Assembly (NCBI GenBank): GCA_964497585.1
Contig: CAZCDS010000001.1
Coordinates: 248,001-312,000, forward strand
DNA length: 64,000 bases
Reading direction: 5' to 3'
Origin: CAZCDS01 sp964497585
GTDB lineage: Bacteria; Desulfobacterota; Desulfomonilia; Desulfomonilales; Desulfomonilaceae
The position numbers and the translations under genes were made by a program. The notes below the pieces were generated by a model. It was not told the origin of the DNA, did no database searches, and was given only the letters and a program-made list of their open reading frames with translations. This document shows, in pieces, positions 9,468-17,754 of this stretch (position 1 is the stretch's first letter; each line of letters starts with the position of its first letter).

Positions 9468-9764
9468 TCAGCGCCGACCCATTCGCGCTCCGTGTAGAAG
9501 AAAGAGTTGTCGTACGTCACGATGCCCCTTTGGGGTAGCCAATTTCAGAGAGGTCCATCTGTACGCGTGCCGGATATTGACATTCGCGCCTTCTGCCAGG
9601 AGTCGCTCTATGTCTCCCTTCCAGCCTTCGGCTGCGACAACGAGGAGGGCCTATTCGATTGTATTGCTATTTGCCGGATAGGTCTCGGTCGAAAGAGCGA
9701 GACAAGAGAGGACCATTACCCCCCATGCCATTGTTTCCCTGCTCCCCGGAACGAAGTCCGCCAT
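9468..9764 (-). pseudogene. Small exported ankyrin-repeat protein interrupted by TAG
   Basis: On the minus strand an ATG at 9764 (or 9731) opens a frame with a signal-like segment, 'MAWGVMVLSCLALSTETYPA'. It meets an in-frame TAG at 9651-9653 and continues without a frame change as 'ALLVVAAEGWKGDIERLLAE', 'GANVNIRHAYRWTSLKLAT' and 'KGHRDVRQLFLLHGA', one complete ankyrin repeat and most of a second, ending at TGA 9468-9470. The reading depends on ankyrin consensus positions (A-A--G-- --V--LL--GA-VN) and is clear by eye. The total would be 98 codons with the stop read through. It is most likely a decayed gene; a sequencing error or suppression of TAG are the alternatives. Confidence 0.6.
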
Positions 9765-10021
9765 CGCGAAACCCGGTCGTGCGAAGATCCGTCACCCGCC
9801 GGCTTCTCCCCTGCAGCGCAAGAAAAAGTTCCTCGTGTGCGGACCTTCGACGGCGCGGGGCACGGTCTTCCGCGAGCATGTCATTGGCAGGAACACCACG
9901 ACGAAGAGATCTCAGTTACCCCAGTCTCGCAGATTGCATCCTCTCGCGACCCCGCGGCTTTCTCACCGGGTTTCTAAGGGAACCCCCTCTCCACAGTTGC
10001 CAAGTGAGTACCAGCGGACAT
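9765..10021. other. Intergenic stretch, nothing recognised
   Basis: Several overlapping open frames exist on both strands here but none has a plausible start, composition or motif. A short inverted repeat, GGGTT/AACCC, lies near 9972-9989 and has no T-run. Confidence 0.35.
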
Positions 10022-10333
10022 CTAATCTGGCTTGATCTTCTCCGCGATCGTTTCCAGGGCCTTGGCCAGGTATTCTCTCGCCTCTTTGCTGGACTTGCTC
10101 GCGGTAGACTCCAACGAGGCGGCCATCCTCTTGACCTTTTCGTCCGCTCCCTCTGCATAGGGCTCAAGGGTCTTTACCAGTGACTCGAGGCTTTTCTTCG
10201 CGCTCTCGACGGTTTCGTTGAGAATTTTGTCCAGGCTTGACGAGCCGAGTGATGACTGCGTAGCCGGTTTCCAGTCGGAGATCGGCCCGAATTTCCTCTT
10301 CAACAGGTCGGATTTTGAGTCTTTTTCGCCCAT
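10022..10333 (-). CDS. Small amphipathic helical protein, phasin-like
   Basis: 103 residues, highly charged and free of Cys, with long amphipathic helices ('VESAKKSLESLVKTLEPYAE', 'SKEAREYLAKALETIAEKIK'). This composition resembles phasins, LEA-type proteins or other small coiled-coil proteins, but I see no defining motif. The ATG at 10333 is preferred to the one at 10351 because GAGGAG stands seven bases before it. The gene is isolated between the ankyrin remnant and a divergent membrane protein. A role in binding granules or membranes is only a guess from composition. Confidence 0.65.
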   Translation of the reverse strand: MGEKDSKSDLLKRKFGPISDWKPATQSSLGSSSLDKILNETVESAKKSLESLVKTLEPYAEGADEKVKRMAASLESTASKSSKEAREYLAKALETIAEKIKPD

Positions 10334-10645
10334 TTCCTCACTCCTCGCCATAGTCTTCGGGAAAGATTTATGCAGAGCCCTATTTCAACCCGCGGGCCTA
10401 CACACTGATTCTAACATCGACGCATAAGGCGGTCAATTGCTCCAGCGTGCACCGTTCTCGACACAGCTTTGCTTGTACTTGACGGACGTAACCCTTGACT
10501 ATACTCTCCCGCTGAATGCGCTTTCGGCATGACCTGCTCAGTCGCCGGACCGGCCCGACGCGAGTTCCTGAAGCAGCCAATCAATGTGCCGAGCATCGGA
10601 TGCCTTCGACACGTAGCCGAAGAGGGGAACAAGGGAGGAAGTATC

Positions 10646-11074
10646 ATGAAGATTATCAGAGGTGTTGTAGCCGGCGTCGTCTGGGGAATTATCGGACAGT
10701 TCTTTGGTTGGCTGGTTTACGGTGTCTTGTTCGCGGCCTATTGGGATAAGACGAGTAGTTTCTGGCGGCCCATGGAAAGCCTTTACTGGAAGTTGGGGAT
10801 GCCTCTCACAGGAATTTTCAGTGGTCTCCTGGTGGCCTTGGCTTACGCCATACTCTACAAGGGGATTCCAGGAACAGGAGCAACGCGAGGGCTGGTTTTC
10901 GGCTTGATACTCTGGTTCGTATCAAGAGTTCCGGGCGAGCTGTTCTGGTACGTTATGAGCCCGGTGCCGTTCATGCTGGTGATTGCAGGTTGGCTGCACG
11001 GCCTCATTGTTGGGGTCCTGGGCGGCCTAGCCTTGGGGGCTATATACAGTAAGAGCTTGGAAGGACAGAGCTGA
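10646..11074 (+). CDS. Small four-helix membrane protein of unknown function
   Basis: 142 residues with four clear hydrophobic segments, at about 5-27, 49-70, 81-98 and 108-132. The third, 'RGLVFGLILWFVSRVPGELF', and the glycine-rich first and last helices ('GVVAGVVWGIIGQFFGWLVY', 'LIVGVLGGLALGAIY') are typical of small integral membrane proteins of unknown role. ATG 10646 is supported by GGGAGGAAG seven bases upstream; the longer frame from 10529 has no such site. No operon partner is evident. The 294 bases upstream contain no recognisable gene. Confidence 0.7.
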   Translation: MKIIRGVVAGVVWGIIGQFFGWLVYGVLFAAYWDKTSSFWRPMESLYWKLGMPLTGIFSGLLVALAYAILYKGIPGTGATRGLVFGLILWFVSRVPGELFWYVMSPVPFMLVIAGWLHGLIVGVLGGLALGAIYSKSLEGQS

Positions 11075-11316
11075 ACCTGTTTTGAATAGCTGATGAGCCT
11101 CCAGTCGCATTGACGCGGAGAGGATCGGGCGCTATAGGATAAGCAGGTAAGTCGCTGGAAAGACCACCAAGACGTCTTCCTTTTCAAGAATCCGTCGGGG
11201 GAGGCGGAGGTTCCTTCGGTGACAGTTCACCGGCAATGATCGACTGAGTTCGCGACGGGCCCCGTCGAACTCTTGCCATTTCCGATCATCATTTCAAAGC
11301 CAGACGGGCCGTCATT

Positions 11317-13266
11317 ATGAGATTTCAGTATCAGACATGGCTTATTATATCGATTATCAATGTCGTGCTCATGGTCACGCTCTACCTGATCCTCAAGGAA
11401 ATCATCTGGCAAAATTCTTTTGAGCTTGAACGAACCAGGGCGACCAGGAACGTGGAACGGGTTCTCAATGCCTTGCGCGAAGAGGGCGAGTCCCTGGACA
11501 TGACCGTGAAGGCATGGGCGAATAGCGAGGGTGTGCGTGCCCTTTCAGGGAATCCGGACCCGAGGGAGTTTGCCGAATACTTTCCCGACACGATCTTCTC
11601 GGGCCTCAGACTGAATATCCTGGTTATCCTCAAGCATTCGGGCAGACCCTCTGCAGCGAAGGCATTCGACCTGACGAGGATGAGACAGGCCGACGTTCCG
11701 GACAGACTCGTCGAAAGGCTCTCGTCGGACCGTCTCCTTTCCGCTCATCTGCAGCGAAAAGCCAGCCGGACGGTTATTGTAAAATTCCCGGAAGGACCGA
11801 TGCTCCTCGCGTCTCATCCCATTGCTCCAACAAAACGGAAAGTCCGGGCAGGGGAAACCTTGATCGCGGGCAGGTACCTCGACCGGGAAGCGATTCAGCG
11901 GATGGCGAGCAAGATACAAGCGAAGGTGAGCAGGCTGTCGGTCAAGGACCCACAAATTCCCTCCGGACTCCTGGAGGGGCCGGCCATTGGCGGAAGCGGG
12001 CCCACCATGACGACCGCGGCCGCCGCGGAGGGGACATTGTCGAGTTTCGTGCCGGTGAGGGACCTGTTCGGTACGCCCGTGTTTGTGCTCCGGGTGGATA
12101 CGCCTGCGGAGATCACCGCGAGGGCCACCTCTACACTCTACTACGTGATGGTGCTGCTCGTGGCCGCGGGCTTTATTTTCGGCGGGATAACGATACTCCT
12201 GGTGGACAGGTCGGAGGAAGCGCTGCGGACGAGCGAGGAGAAATATCGGTCTCTTTTCGAGCAATCCCTTGAAGGGGTGGCGATTATCACCCCTGAAGGC
12301 AGGTTCGTAGACTTCAACGACGCGTTTACGGAACTCGCCGGGTACGCTCGGGATGAATTAGCGCAGATAAGTCTCAGCGACCTCTGGGAAGATCCGGATG
12401 AAAGCACCCGCTGGGACAAGGAGCTGCAAAGGTCGGGATCGATCAAAGGCTGGCCCTGGCGCGTGCGAAGGAAAGACGGCCGACTCAGAGAGGCTCTCCT
12501 CACGGCTACCGCCCGCCGGGACGATGAAGGGAGGCCTCAGTATCAGATCACGTGCCATGACATCACCCAACACAAGGACGCGGAGCGGCAAATCAAGCAG
12601 GCACTCAGAGAAAAGGAGTTGCTTCTCAATGAGGTTCATCACCGGGTGAAAAACAATCTGCAGGTCATGTCGTCCCTACTGGCGCTGCAATCGGAGAGCA
12701 TCGAGGATAAGAAGTATCGAGCGGTTTTCAAGGACGCGCAAAGCCGTATCGGTTCCATGGCTCTGGTGCACGACAACCTCCATCGGTCGGGCGAATTCGC
12801 GTGGGTCCGGCTCGATGAATACGTCCGCGCACTGGTCGCGGAAATCTTCAGCCTGCACGAGCAAGCTGGAAACCGGATACAGGTGCGGATTGACGTCGAC
12901 GCCTCAGGGCTCGGCATTGATACCGCGGTTCCCTGCGGCCTGATCATCAACGAGTTGGTCTCCAACTCCTTCGAGCACGCGTTTCCCGAGGGAGGACGGG
13001 GCCGCATTAACGTGGTCTTTCGTTCCGTCGGCACCGCGGAATTCGAGTTGGTCGTCGCAGACGATGGCATAGGGCTGCCCCGGGAACTCGATTGGCGGCA
13101 AGCCGGATCCTTCGGATTGCGTCTGGTCAGTTCATTGGCGCGGCAGCTCCGGGCGGAAATCGAGGTGAACACGATAGAGGGAACAGAGTTCCGGATGAGA
13201 TTCGCCGAACCGACGCAGCGAAAAAGGCGGTCAGAATATGTCCAAACCACGAATTCTCGTAGTTGA
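11317..13266 (+). CDS. Membrane sensor histidine kinase with CHASE4-like domain, PAS and HisKA_2
   Basis: 649 residues. A first membrane helix at about 7-29 and a second at about 272-292 enclose a periplasmic domain of some 240 residues that begins with a long helix, 'TRATRNVERVLNALREEGES', as in CHASE4 sensors. A PAS domain follows (about 305-425, ending 'QITCHDITQHKDAE'), then the phosphoacceptor 'EVHHRVKNNLQVMSSLLALQ' and an ATPase domain with 'GLIINELVSNSFEHAF' and 'VADDGIGLP'. The last 29 bases overlap the next gene, a sigma54-dependent response regulator, so the two are translationally coupled and should form one two-component system. The ligand is unknown. Confidence 0.9.
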   Translation: MRFQYQTWLIISIINVVLMVTLYLILKEIIWQNSFELERTRATRNVERVLNALREEGESLDMTVKAWANSEGVRALSGNPDPREFAEYFPDTIFSGLRLNILVILKHSGRPSAAKAFDLTRMRQADVPDRLVERLSSDRLLSAHLQRKASRTVIVKFPEGPMLLASHPIAPTKRKVRAGETLIAGRYLDREAIQRMASKIQAKVSRLSVKDPQIPSGLLEGPAIGGSGPTMTTAAAAEGTLSSFVPVRDLFGTPVFVLRVDTPAEITARATSTLYYVMVLLVAAGFIFGGITILLVDRSEEALRTSEEKYRSLFEQSLEGVAIITPEGRFVDFNDAFTELAGYARDELAQISLSDLWEDPDESTRWDKELQRSGSIKGWPWRVRRKDGRLREALLTATARRDDEGRPQYQITCHDITQHKDAERQIKQALREKELLLNEVHHRVKNNLQVMSSLLALQSESIEDKKYRAVFKDAQSRIGSMALVHDNLHRSGEFAWVRLDEYVRALVAEIFSLHEQAGNRIQVRIDVDASGLGIDTAVPCGLIINELVSNSFEHAFPEGGRGRINVVFRSVGTAEFELVVADDGIGLPRELDWRQAGSFGLRLVSSLARQLRAEIEVNTIEGTEFRMRFAEPTQRKRRSEYVQTTNSRS

Positions 13267-15439
13267 AGACGAGACGATCATAGCCGACCATCTTGCTCAG
13301 CTTCTTGAGCAAAGCGGATACGAGGTCGCAGGGGTCGTCCATTCGGGCGCGGAAGCCGTGAAAGCGGCTGAAGAGTCCCGTCCGGATCTCGTGCTCATGG
13401 ACATCGTGCTGGAAGGTGAACTCGACGGCGTTGAGGCCGCTGCTGCCATTCGTTCCCGGTTGGAGATTCCCGTCGTCTACCTGACCGCGTATTCAGACGA
13501 CGGAATCCTCAAGAGGGCCAAGGAAACCGAACCCTTCGGTTATCTGCTCAAGCCGATCAGAAGGGACGCGCTGCGGACCGGAATCGAGATGGCCTTCTAC
13601 AAGAGCAGGATGGAAAAACAACTGCGGGAGAGCGAAGCACGATACCGGGAATTGGCGGAACTCCTCCCTCAGAGCGTGTATGAGACGGACATTACCGGCG
13701 ATCTCACCTACGTCAATCAGAGTGCGGTTCGGGCGTTCGGATACACCTCCGACGATGTCGCAGCCGGAGTGAACATACTCGACACCGTCGCACAAGACGA
13801 TCGGGCCAAGGTGACCGAAACCGTCCGTGACATTTTAGGTGGGCAAACGCGGGGGGAGATCGAATTCACCGCACGGAGAAAGGATGGCGCCACATTCCCT
13901 GCACTGGCCTACGCGAACCCGGTCATCCGGGACGGACAGGTCGTGGGCATGAGAGGGGTCGCCATCGACATCACGGAATTGAAGCGGTACCAGCAGGAGC
14001 TTGAAGCTGCCAAGGGAGAGCTGGAAAACCGAGTCGAGGAGCGCACCGCGGAACTCAGCAACACGAACAGGAAACTCCTCGCCGAGATCGCGCAGCGCAG
14101 GGAAGCGGTCGAAGCTCTTCGGGCAAGTGAGGAGCGTTTTCGGGCCATCTTCCGGAGTGCGACGGACTGCATCTTCGTCAAGGACCGGGAGCTGAAGTAT
14201 ACGGACGTGAACCCGGCGACGGAGGAACTCCTCGGACGTTCCCGTGCGGAGTTCATCGGACTCACCGACAAGGAACTTTTCGGGGAACGCGCGGGCGCAA
14301 GGACACGGGAGGTGGAACTCCGCGTGCTGGGGGGAGAATCGATCGAGACCGAACAGACGAGACCGGTCAAAGGAGCCGACTTGACCTTTCACGACATTCG
14401 GGTCCCGCTCAGGAACAAAGAAGGGGGCATCGTCGGATTATGCGGGATATCCCGTAACATCACCGAACGAAAACGAGTCGTACCCCGGGCGGACATCAGC
14501 GTTGCCGATTATCCCTCCAAAGCCATGCGGCAAACCCTTGAAAAGGCCCGCCACGCCGCGGCCACGGACAGCACCGTCCTCCTGCTCGGCGAAAGCGGCA
14601 GTGGAAAGGACTTCATCGCACGGTACATCCACGACAACTCCGCCCGGGCGGACGGCCCTTTCTTTGCGATGAATTGCGCGGCGCTGGCTCAGGAACTGGC
14701 CGAATCGGAACTCTTCGGGCATGAGGCGGGATCGTTTACCGGCGCTCGGGGACGGGTGCGCGGACTTCTCGAATTGGCCGAGGGAGGAACCCTGCTGCTC
14801 AACGAGGTCGGCGAGCTTCCCGCGACCATCCAGGCCAAACTGCTCAGCTTCCTCGACACCAAGACCTTTTGCCGTGTGGGCGGCCGCCAGACGATCGAAG
14901 TCAACGCCCGACTCATGGCCGCCACCAACAGGGACCTCAAGACCGAAATAGATGAAGGGCGTTTCAGGCAGGATCTCTTCTACCGGCTCAACGTCTTCTC
15001 CATCACGGTTCCCCCGCTTCGGGAGCGCAAGGATGATATTCCCCTGCTCGCGGAGGAGATCATCGCGGAACTGGCCGCGGAACTTCAACTGGCCTCCCCG
15101 CCCGCGGCCGATTCCGTGATCCTGGAACAGCTCCGGGGATACAAATGGCCGGGCAATGTCCGGGAGCTTCGCAACGTGCTGGAGCACGGCCTCATACTCT
15201 CGGCCGGGTCGAAGCTGACCATCGAGCCCGGAGTCGCGGAGGGCTTCGACGCGACGGAATGGTTCTGGACGGTCGGCTTTCCCCCGCCCGACTCGATGAA
15301 TGACGCGGTGAACAACCTGAGACGCCAGTTGATCACCGAAGCCCTTCGCCGCTCCGCCGGCAACAAGCAGGAAGCCGCCCGGTTGCTCGGTATCTCCCGG
15401 TTCTCCCTGAGACGGCAAATGGAGACGCTCGGCCTGTGA
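13238..15439 (+). CDS. Receiver-PAS-PAS sigma54 transcription activator
   Basis: 733 residues: receiver (4-120; phosphoacceptor Asp in 'DLVLMDIVLEG'), PAS (about 135-245), coiled coil, PAS (about 300-415), sigma54-type AAA+ domain (about 425-650) and a C-terminal Fis-type helix-turn-helix ('GNKQEAARLLGISRFSLRRQ'). The Walker A is GESGSGKD and the sigma54 contact loop reads GSFTGA instead of GAFTGA. The Walker B reads 'TLLLNEVGELP', with Asn where Asp is usual. It overlaps the kinase gene and should receive phosphate from it. Its targets are unknown, but a strong sigma54 promoter with an upstream palindrome lies 1.5 kb downstream, before the pilus cluster. Confidence 0.92.
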   Translation: MSKPRILVVEDETIIADHLAQLLEQSGYEVAGVVHSGAEAVKAAEESRPDLVLMDIVLEGELDGVEAAAAIRSRLEIPVVYLTAYSDDGILKRAKETEPFGYLLKPIRRDALRTGIEMAFYKSRMEKQLRESEARYRELAELLPQSVYETDITGDLTYVNQSAVRAFGYTSDDVAAGVNILDTVAQDDRAKVTETVRDILGGQTRGEIEFTARRKDGATFPALAYANPVIRDGQVVGMRGVAIDITELKRYQQELEAAKGELENRVEERTAELSNTNRKLLAEIAQRREAVEALRASEERFRAIFRSATDCIFVKDRELKYTDVNPATEELLGRSRAEFIGLTDKELFGERAGARTREVELRVLGGESIETEQTRPVKGADLTFHDIRVPLRNKEGGIVGLCGISRNITERKRVVPRADISVADYPSKAMRQTLEKARHAAATDSTVLLLGESGSGKDFIARYIHDNSARADGPFFAMNCAALAQELAESELFGHEAGSFTGARGRVRGLLELAEGGTLLLNEVGELPATIQAKLLSFLDTKTFCRVGGRQTIEVNARLMAATNRDLKTEIDEGRFRQDLFYRLNVFSITVPPLRERKDDIPLLAEEIIAELAAELQLASPPAADSVILEQLRGYKWPGNVRELRNVLEHGLILSAGSKLTIEPGVAEGFDATEWFWTVGFPPPDSMNDAVNNLRRQLITEALRRSAGNKQEAARLLGISRFSLRRQMETLGL

Positions 15440-15456
15440 GATGGTAGGAATTTCCA

Positions 15457-15555
15457 CCACAGAGGCACAAAGGCACAGAGAAGATCAAGAATTCAAGAAA
15501 CTTCAACCACAAAAAGGAAAGCTCGTGTCCGCTCTGTGCTTCTCCGCCTCCGTGG
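15457..15555. repeat. Imperfect long inverted repeat of the 'CACAGAGGCACA' type
   Basis: The left arm, 15457-15480, and the right arm, 15532-15555, are complementary at 19 of 24 positions; the core shared ends are CCAC.GAGGC and GCACAGAG. The 51-base spacer is A-rich. Such purine-rich arms are a common dispersed intergenic repeat in Desulfobacterota. A related but different module lies at 26101-26150. It sits immediately after the stop of the sigma54 activator, between it and a convergent gene, so it could also act as an RNA-level boundary. Confidence 0.65.
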
Positions 15556-15592
15556 TTTGGATCGCTTGTTTTCTTCGTGACTTGGTGATGGG

Positions 15593-16525
15593 TCAACGGT
15601 CGGGAGGCGGCTCCACCGGTTGGGTGTCCGAATGATCCATGGCACCCTCATCCTCAGTGCCGGCGTCCCTGGTCTCCGAACGAAGGTCGGAATCGTCGGC
15701 GATCGGCGCAGATGTCTCGTCGTCCGAGGTTACCGTCTCGGATCGAGGAGGCGGCGTGGTCTGTCTCGAGCTACTCCTTGCCTTCAAGGCCTCCACCATG
15801 GCGATTCGACGCTTCAGTGCTCGAATTTCCCTGGCCGTTGCCCGGAAGCGGTTCCGCATCGAGGCCACTTCTCTCTTTTTCTGGGTGAGCTGCTCCCTGT
15901 CCATGCCGGGGATGTTCTGGACCCTGGCGAGAAATTTCCTGGACTCTCGCAAGTCCACTGTCTGTTCGGCCAGTACCCGGTCCAGTTCCGACAGCCTCTG
16001 GTCCAGTTCATCGAGGGTGAGTCCTTCATAGGGCGAGGTTTCTTCGGCGGGCGGACTGACTCGCCGGTGCGGAATCCCGGGGCCGTGAGTGACGGAGGTG
16101 GTTGATTTCGGTCTGTCCGCAGCGAGATAGAGGACCAGTATGGCGACCAGGACGATAGCAAGGGTTGTCAGACCCACGCCCCATTGCATCCAGATCGACT
16201 TAACCCTGGGGCTCGGTTCCTCGCTGCGAAGCGCGTCAGTTCCTAGGAAGTAGTCCCGTTCCTTTTCCAGGGCGGTCCGCTCCGGGAGCGCGCCGCCCTC
16301 CATGGGTTCCATGATGACCAGAGCCCGGATGATCTTGAGCGCCCCCATCAGCACTTCGGCCCGATGCTGCGGTATGCCTTCCTCGAGAACGGACGGAACG
16401 TCCGCGACGAGCGATCTGGCCTTTTCCTCGTCGACGTGAAGAACCGCGGCCAGGTTTTTACAAAAGTCTTGCTCGTCGTCGCCCACGTGACCGTAGAGCT
16501 TTATCCGGTACAGACCCTCGGACAT
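15593..16525 (-). CDS. Membrane protein with L7/L12-like N-terminal domain and coiled coil
   Basis: 310 residues, not a named family to me. The N-terminal 90 residues ('LAAVLHVDEEKARSLVADVP' and 'AEVLMGALKIIRALVIMEP') resemble the small alpha/beta fold of ribosomal protein L7/L12 C-terminal domains, found as a cytosolic module in several deltaproteobacterial membrane proteins. One membrane helix follows at about 115-137. The outer part has a coiled coil (about 168-252, rich in Leu, Arg and Glu) and a low-complexity acidic, Ser/Thr/Asp-rich tail. The start ATG 16525 has GAGGT upstream. It is transcribed away from the pilus control region, and its upstream AT-rich stretch (about 16550-16600) probably holds its promoter. 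Confidence 0.65.
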   Translation of the reverse strand: MSEGLYRIKLYGHVGDDEQDFCKNLAAVLHVDEEKARSLVADVPSVLEEGIPQHRAEVLMGALKIIRALVIMEPMEGGALPERTALEKERDYFLGTDALRSEEPSPRVKSIWMQWGVGLTTLAIVLVAILVLYLAADRPKSTTSVTHGPGIPHRRVSPPAEETSPYEGLTLDELDQRLSELDRVLAEQTVDLRESRKFLARVQNIPGMDREQLTQKKREVASMRNRFRATAREIRALKRRIAMVEALKARSSSRQTTPPPRSETVTSDDETSAPIADDSDLRSETRDAGTEDEGAMDHSDTQPVEPPPDR

Positions 16526-16717
16526 TTGAGACCTCGCCAGGGGATTGCGAGTGGTTTATTTTAGATATGTTATCATAATATACCGGGTTTTATCTCTCAA
16601 GGAATTGGCAGGCGGGGCAACGGTTCTGTGGGATAAGCCTTTTATCTTCTTGGCGTTTCCCTGTCCTGATGGTTGGAGTCTCTTGCCGCGTTGATCCTTT
16701 TAGTGTCATCGTCGGGG

Positions 16718-16767
16718 ATGTGCCGATGAGGTCCGGTAAACGATACGCATGTGCCGAATCGGCACAT
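16718..16767. promoter_or_regulatory. Palindromic operator-like site, candidate enhancer of the sigma54 promoter
   Basis: The 19-base sequence ATGTGCCGAATCGGCACAT at 16749-16767 is a perfect palindrome with a single central base. A further copy of the half-site, ATGTGCCGAT, stands at 16718-16727. The site is about 200 bases before the -24/-12 element at 16955-16970, the distance at which sigma54 activators commonly bind. What is seen is the symmetry and placement; binding by the activator encoded at 13238-15439 is an inference. Confidence 0.6.
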
Positions 16768-16954
16768 TTTAAGAATGCTAATTTAGTGTTTGATATCAGT
16801 AACTTGTACCTTTTACTCCAACCCGTGGGTCTTTCTGGCACGTCGATTGCGCCGTGGGTCTTCCGCGGACGGTTCGCGTCGGTCTGGGCGAGTTATCCGT
16901 AATATTCCGATATCACACGTTATTGTTATGTGCGGGAAGGGCCATCGGTCAGGG

Positions 16955-16970
16955 TGGCACACCCTTTGCT
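16955..16970 (+). promoter_or_regulatory. Sigma54 (RpoN) promoter for the pilus/PilY1 cluster
   Basis: TGGCACACCCTTTGCT matches the sigma54 consensus TGGCACN5TTGCW with the required GG-N10-GC spacing. The next gene on the same strand starts at 17267, giving a leader of about 285 bases. In the whole 16526-17266 gap this and the upstream palindrome are the only structured elements I see. Sigma54 control of type IV pilus genes is well known from PilS-PilR systems. Confidence 0.75.
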
Positions 16971-17266
16971 AGAAATCTGCACCGTCGCTCCCGGTCTTTT
17001 CGGCAGGGGGAGGCACATCCACACGGAAATGGAATCAGCAAGGCCCGGTATTCGCCGGATTGACAAGGGGATGTCCGCGGCAGGTCTGATTGTGGTGTCA
17101 ATGACACGGGGATTCCCGACATCGACGAGATTACGGTCGGGGAAAGTTGAATTTTCCTGATTTCGAGGGATGAACGGATGTACCGGCTCGGTGGGAGTGA
17201 ACCGACGGTCTTCAGAAGGCGCGTTCCCGATCCGGTTCCGGAACTGCAGCGAGGGAGGATACAAAG

Positions 17267-17719
17267 ATGAGGGGACTGAATTGCTCTTCCATGGGGAGAT
17301 GGGCTGTTGCGCTCATGGTTATCCTGGGCGTGGGTTTTATTATGACAACGGCGCCCGTGTTGGCTGCGGAATCCGCTTCACCGAAGAAGACGGCGGCCGG
17401 AGCCGCGGTCACCTCCAAGCCCTACGAGAAGGAGATCAACCGGTTCGCGAGGCAGGGATATTACGTAGTGGGGCCCCTTCAAGTGGTCGGGCGCTCCCAA
17501 AAAACGCTCATACTCTTCGGGGGGATCAAGCGGATCATGATAGACCTTGCCGATAAAAAGATCACGGTAAAGGACCGGAATGGTGCTCTCGTGTCGCTGG
17601 ACAACCTGAAAACAGGGCGCCACGTCTACGTGTGCCGCAAGGGCAATGCAGTGAACGTATATCTGGTCAAAGCGCCCGGAAGGGCCGAATCGGTGGAAGC
17701 GGGAAAACCGACCGACTGA
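17267..17719 (+). CDS. Small exported protein preceding pilY1
   Basis: 150 residues with a signal peptide at about 1-34 (hydrophobic 'AVALMVILGVGFIMTTAPVL' followed by AAE). The mature part has a compact beta-like region, 'YYVVGPLQVVGRSQKTLILF', and ends in a region that could bind a partner, but no family is recognised. It has GGGAGG upstream and lies 35 bases before the PilY1 start, as the first gene after the sigma54 promoter, so it is likely co-transcribed. Its position suggests a periplasmic or surface function linked to the pilus tip proteins. Confidence 0.65.
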   Translation: MRGLNCSSMGRWAVALMVILGVGFIMTTAPVLAAESASPKKTAAGAAVTSKPYEKEINRFARQGYYVVGPLQVVGRSQKTLILFGGIKRIMIDLADKKITVKDRNGALVSLDNLKTGRHVYVCRKGNAVNVYLVKAPGRAESVEAGKPTD

Positions 17720-17754
17720 AAGCAGTCATCCGCAGAGAAAGGAGCCGTACCGAG

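Noticed and set aside
9507..10183. Overlapping plus-strand open frames of 156 and 174 residues
   Set aside because: Ser/Arg/Pro-rich shadow composition, no start site, and the opposite strand carries a recognisable ankyrin repeat and a small helical protein.
16926..17264. 112-residue minus-strand frame over the sigma54 promoter
   Set aside because: No motif and no ribosome-binding site. It overlaps a strong promoter and leader of the opposite strand.
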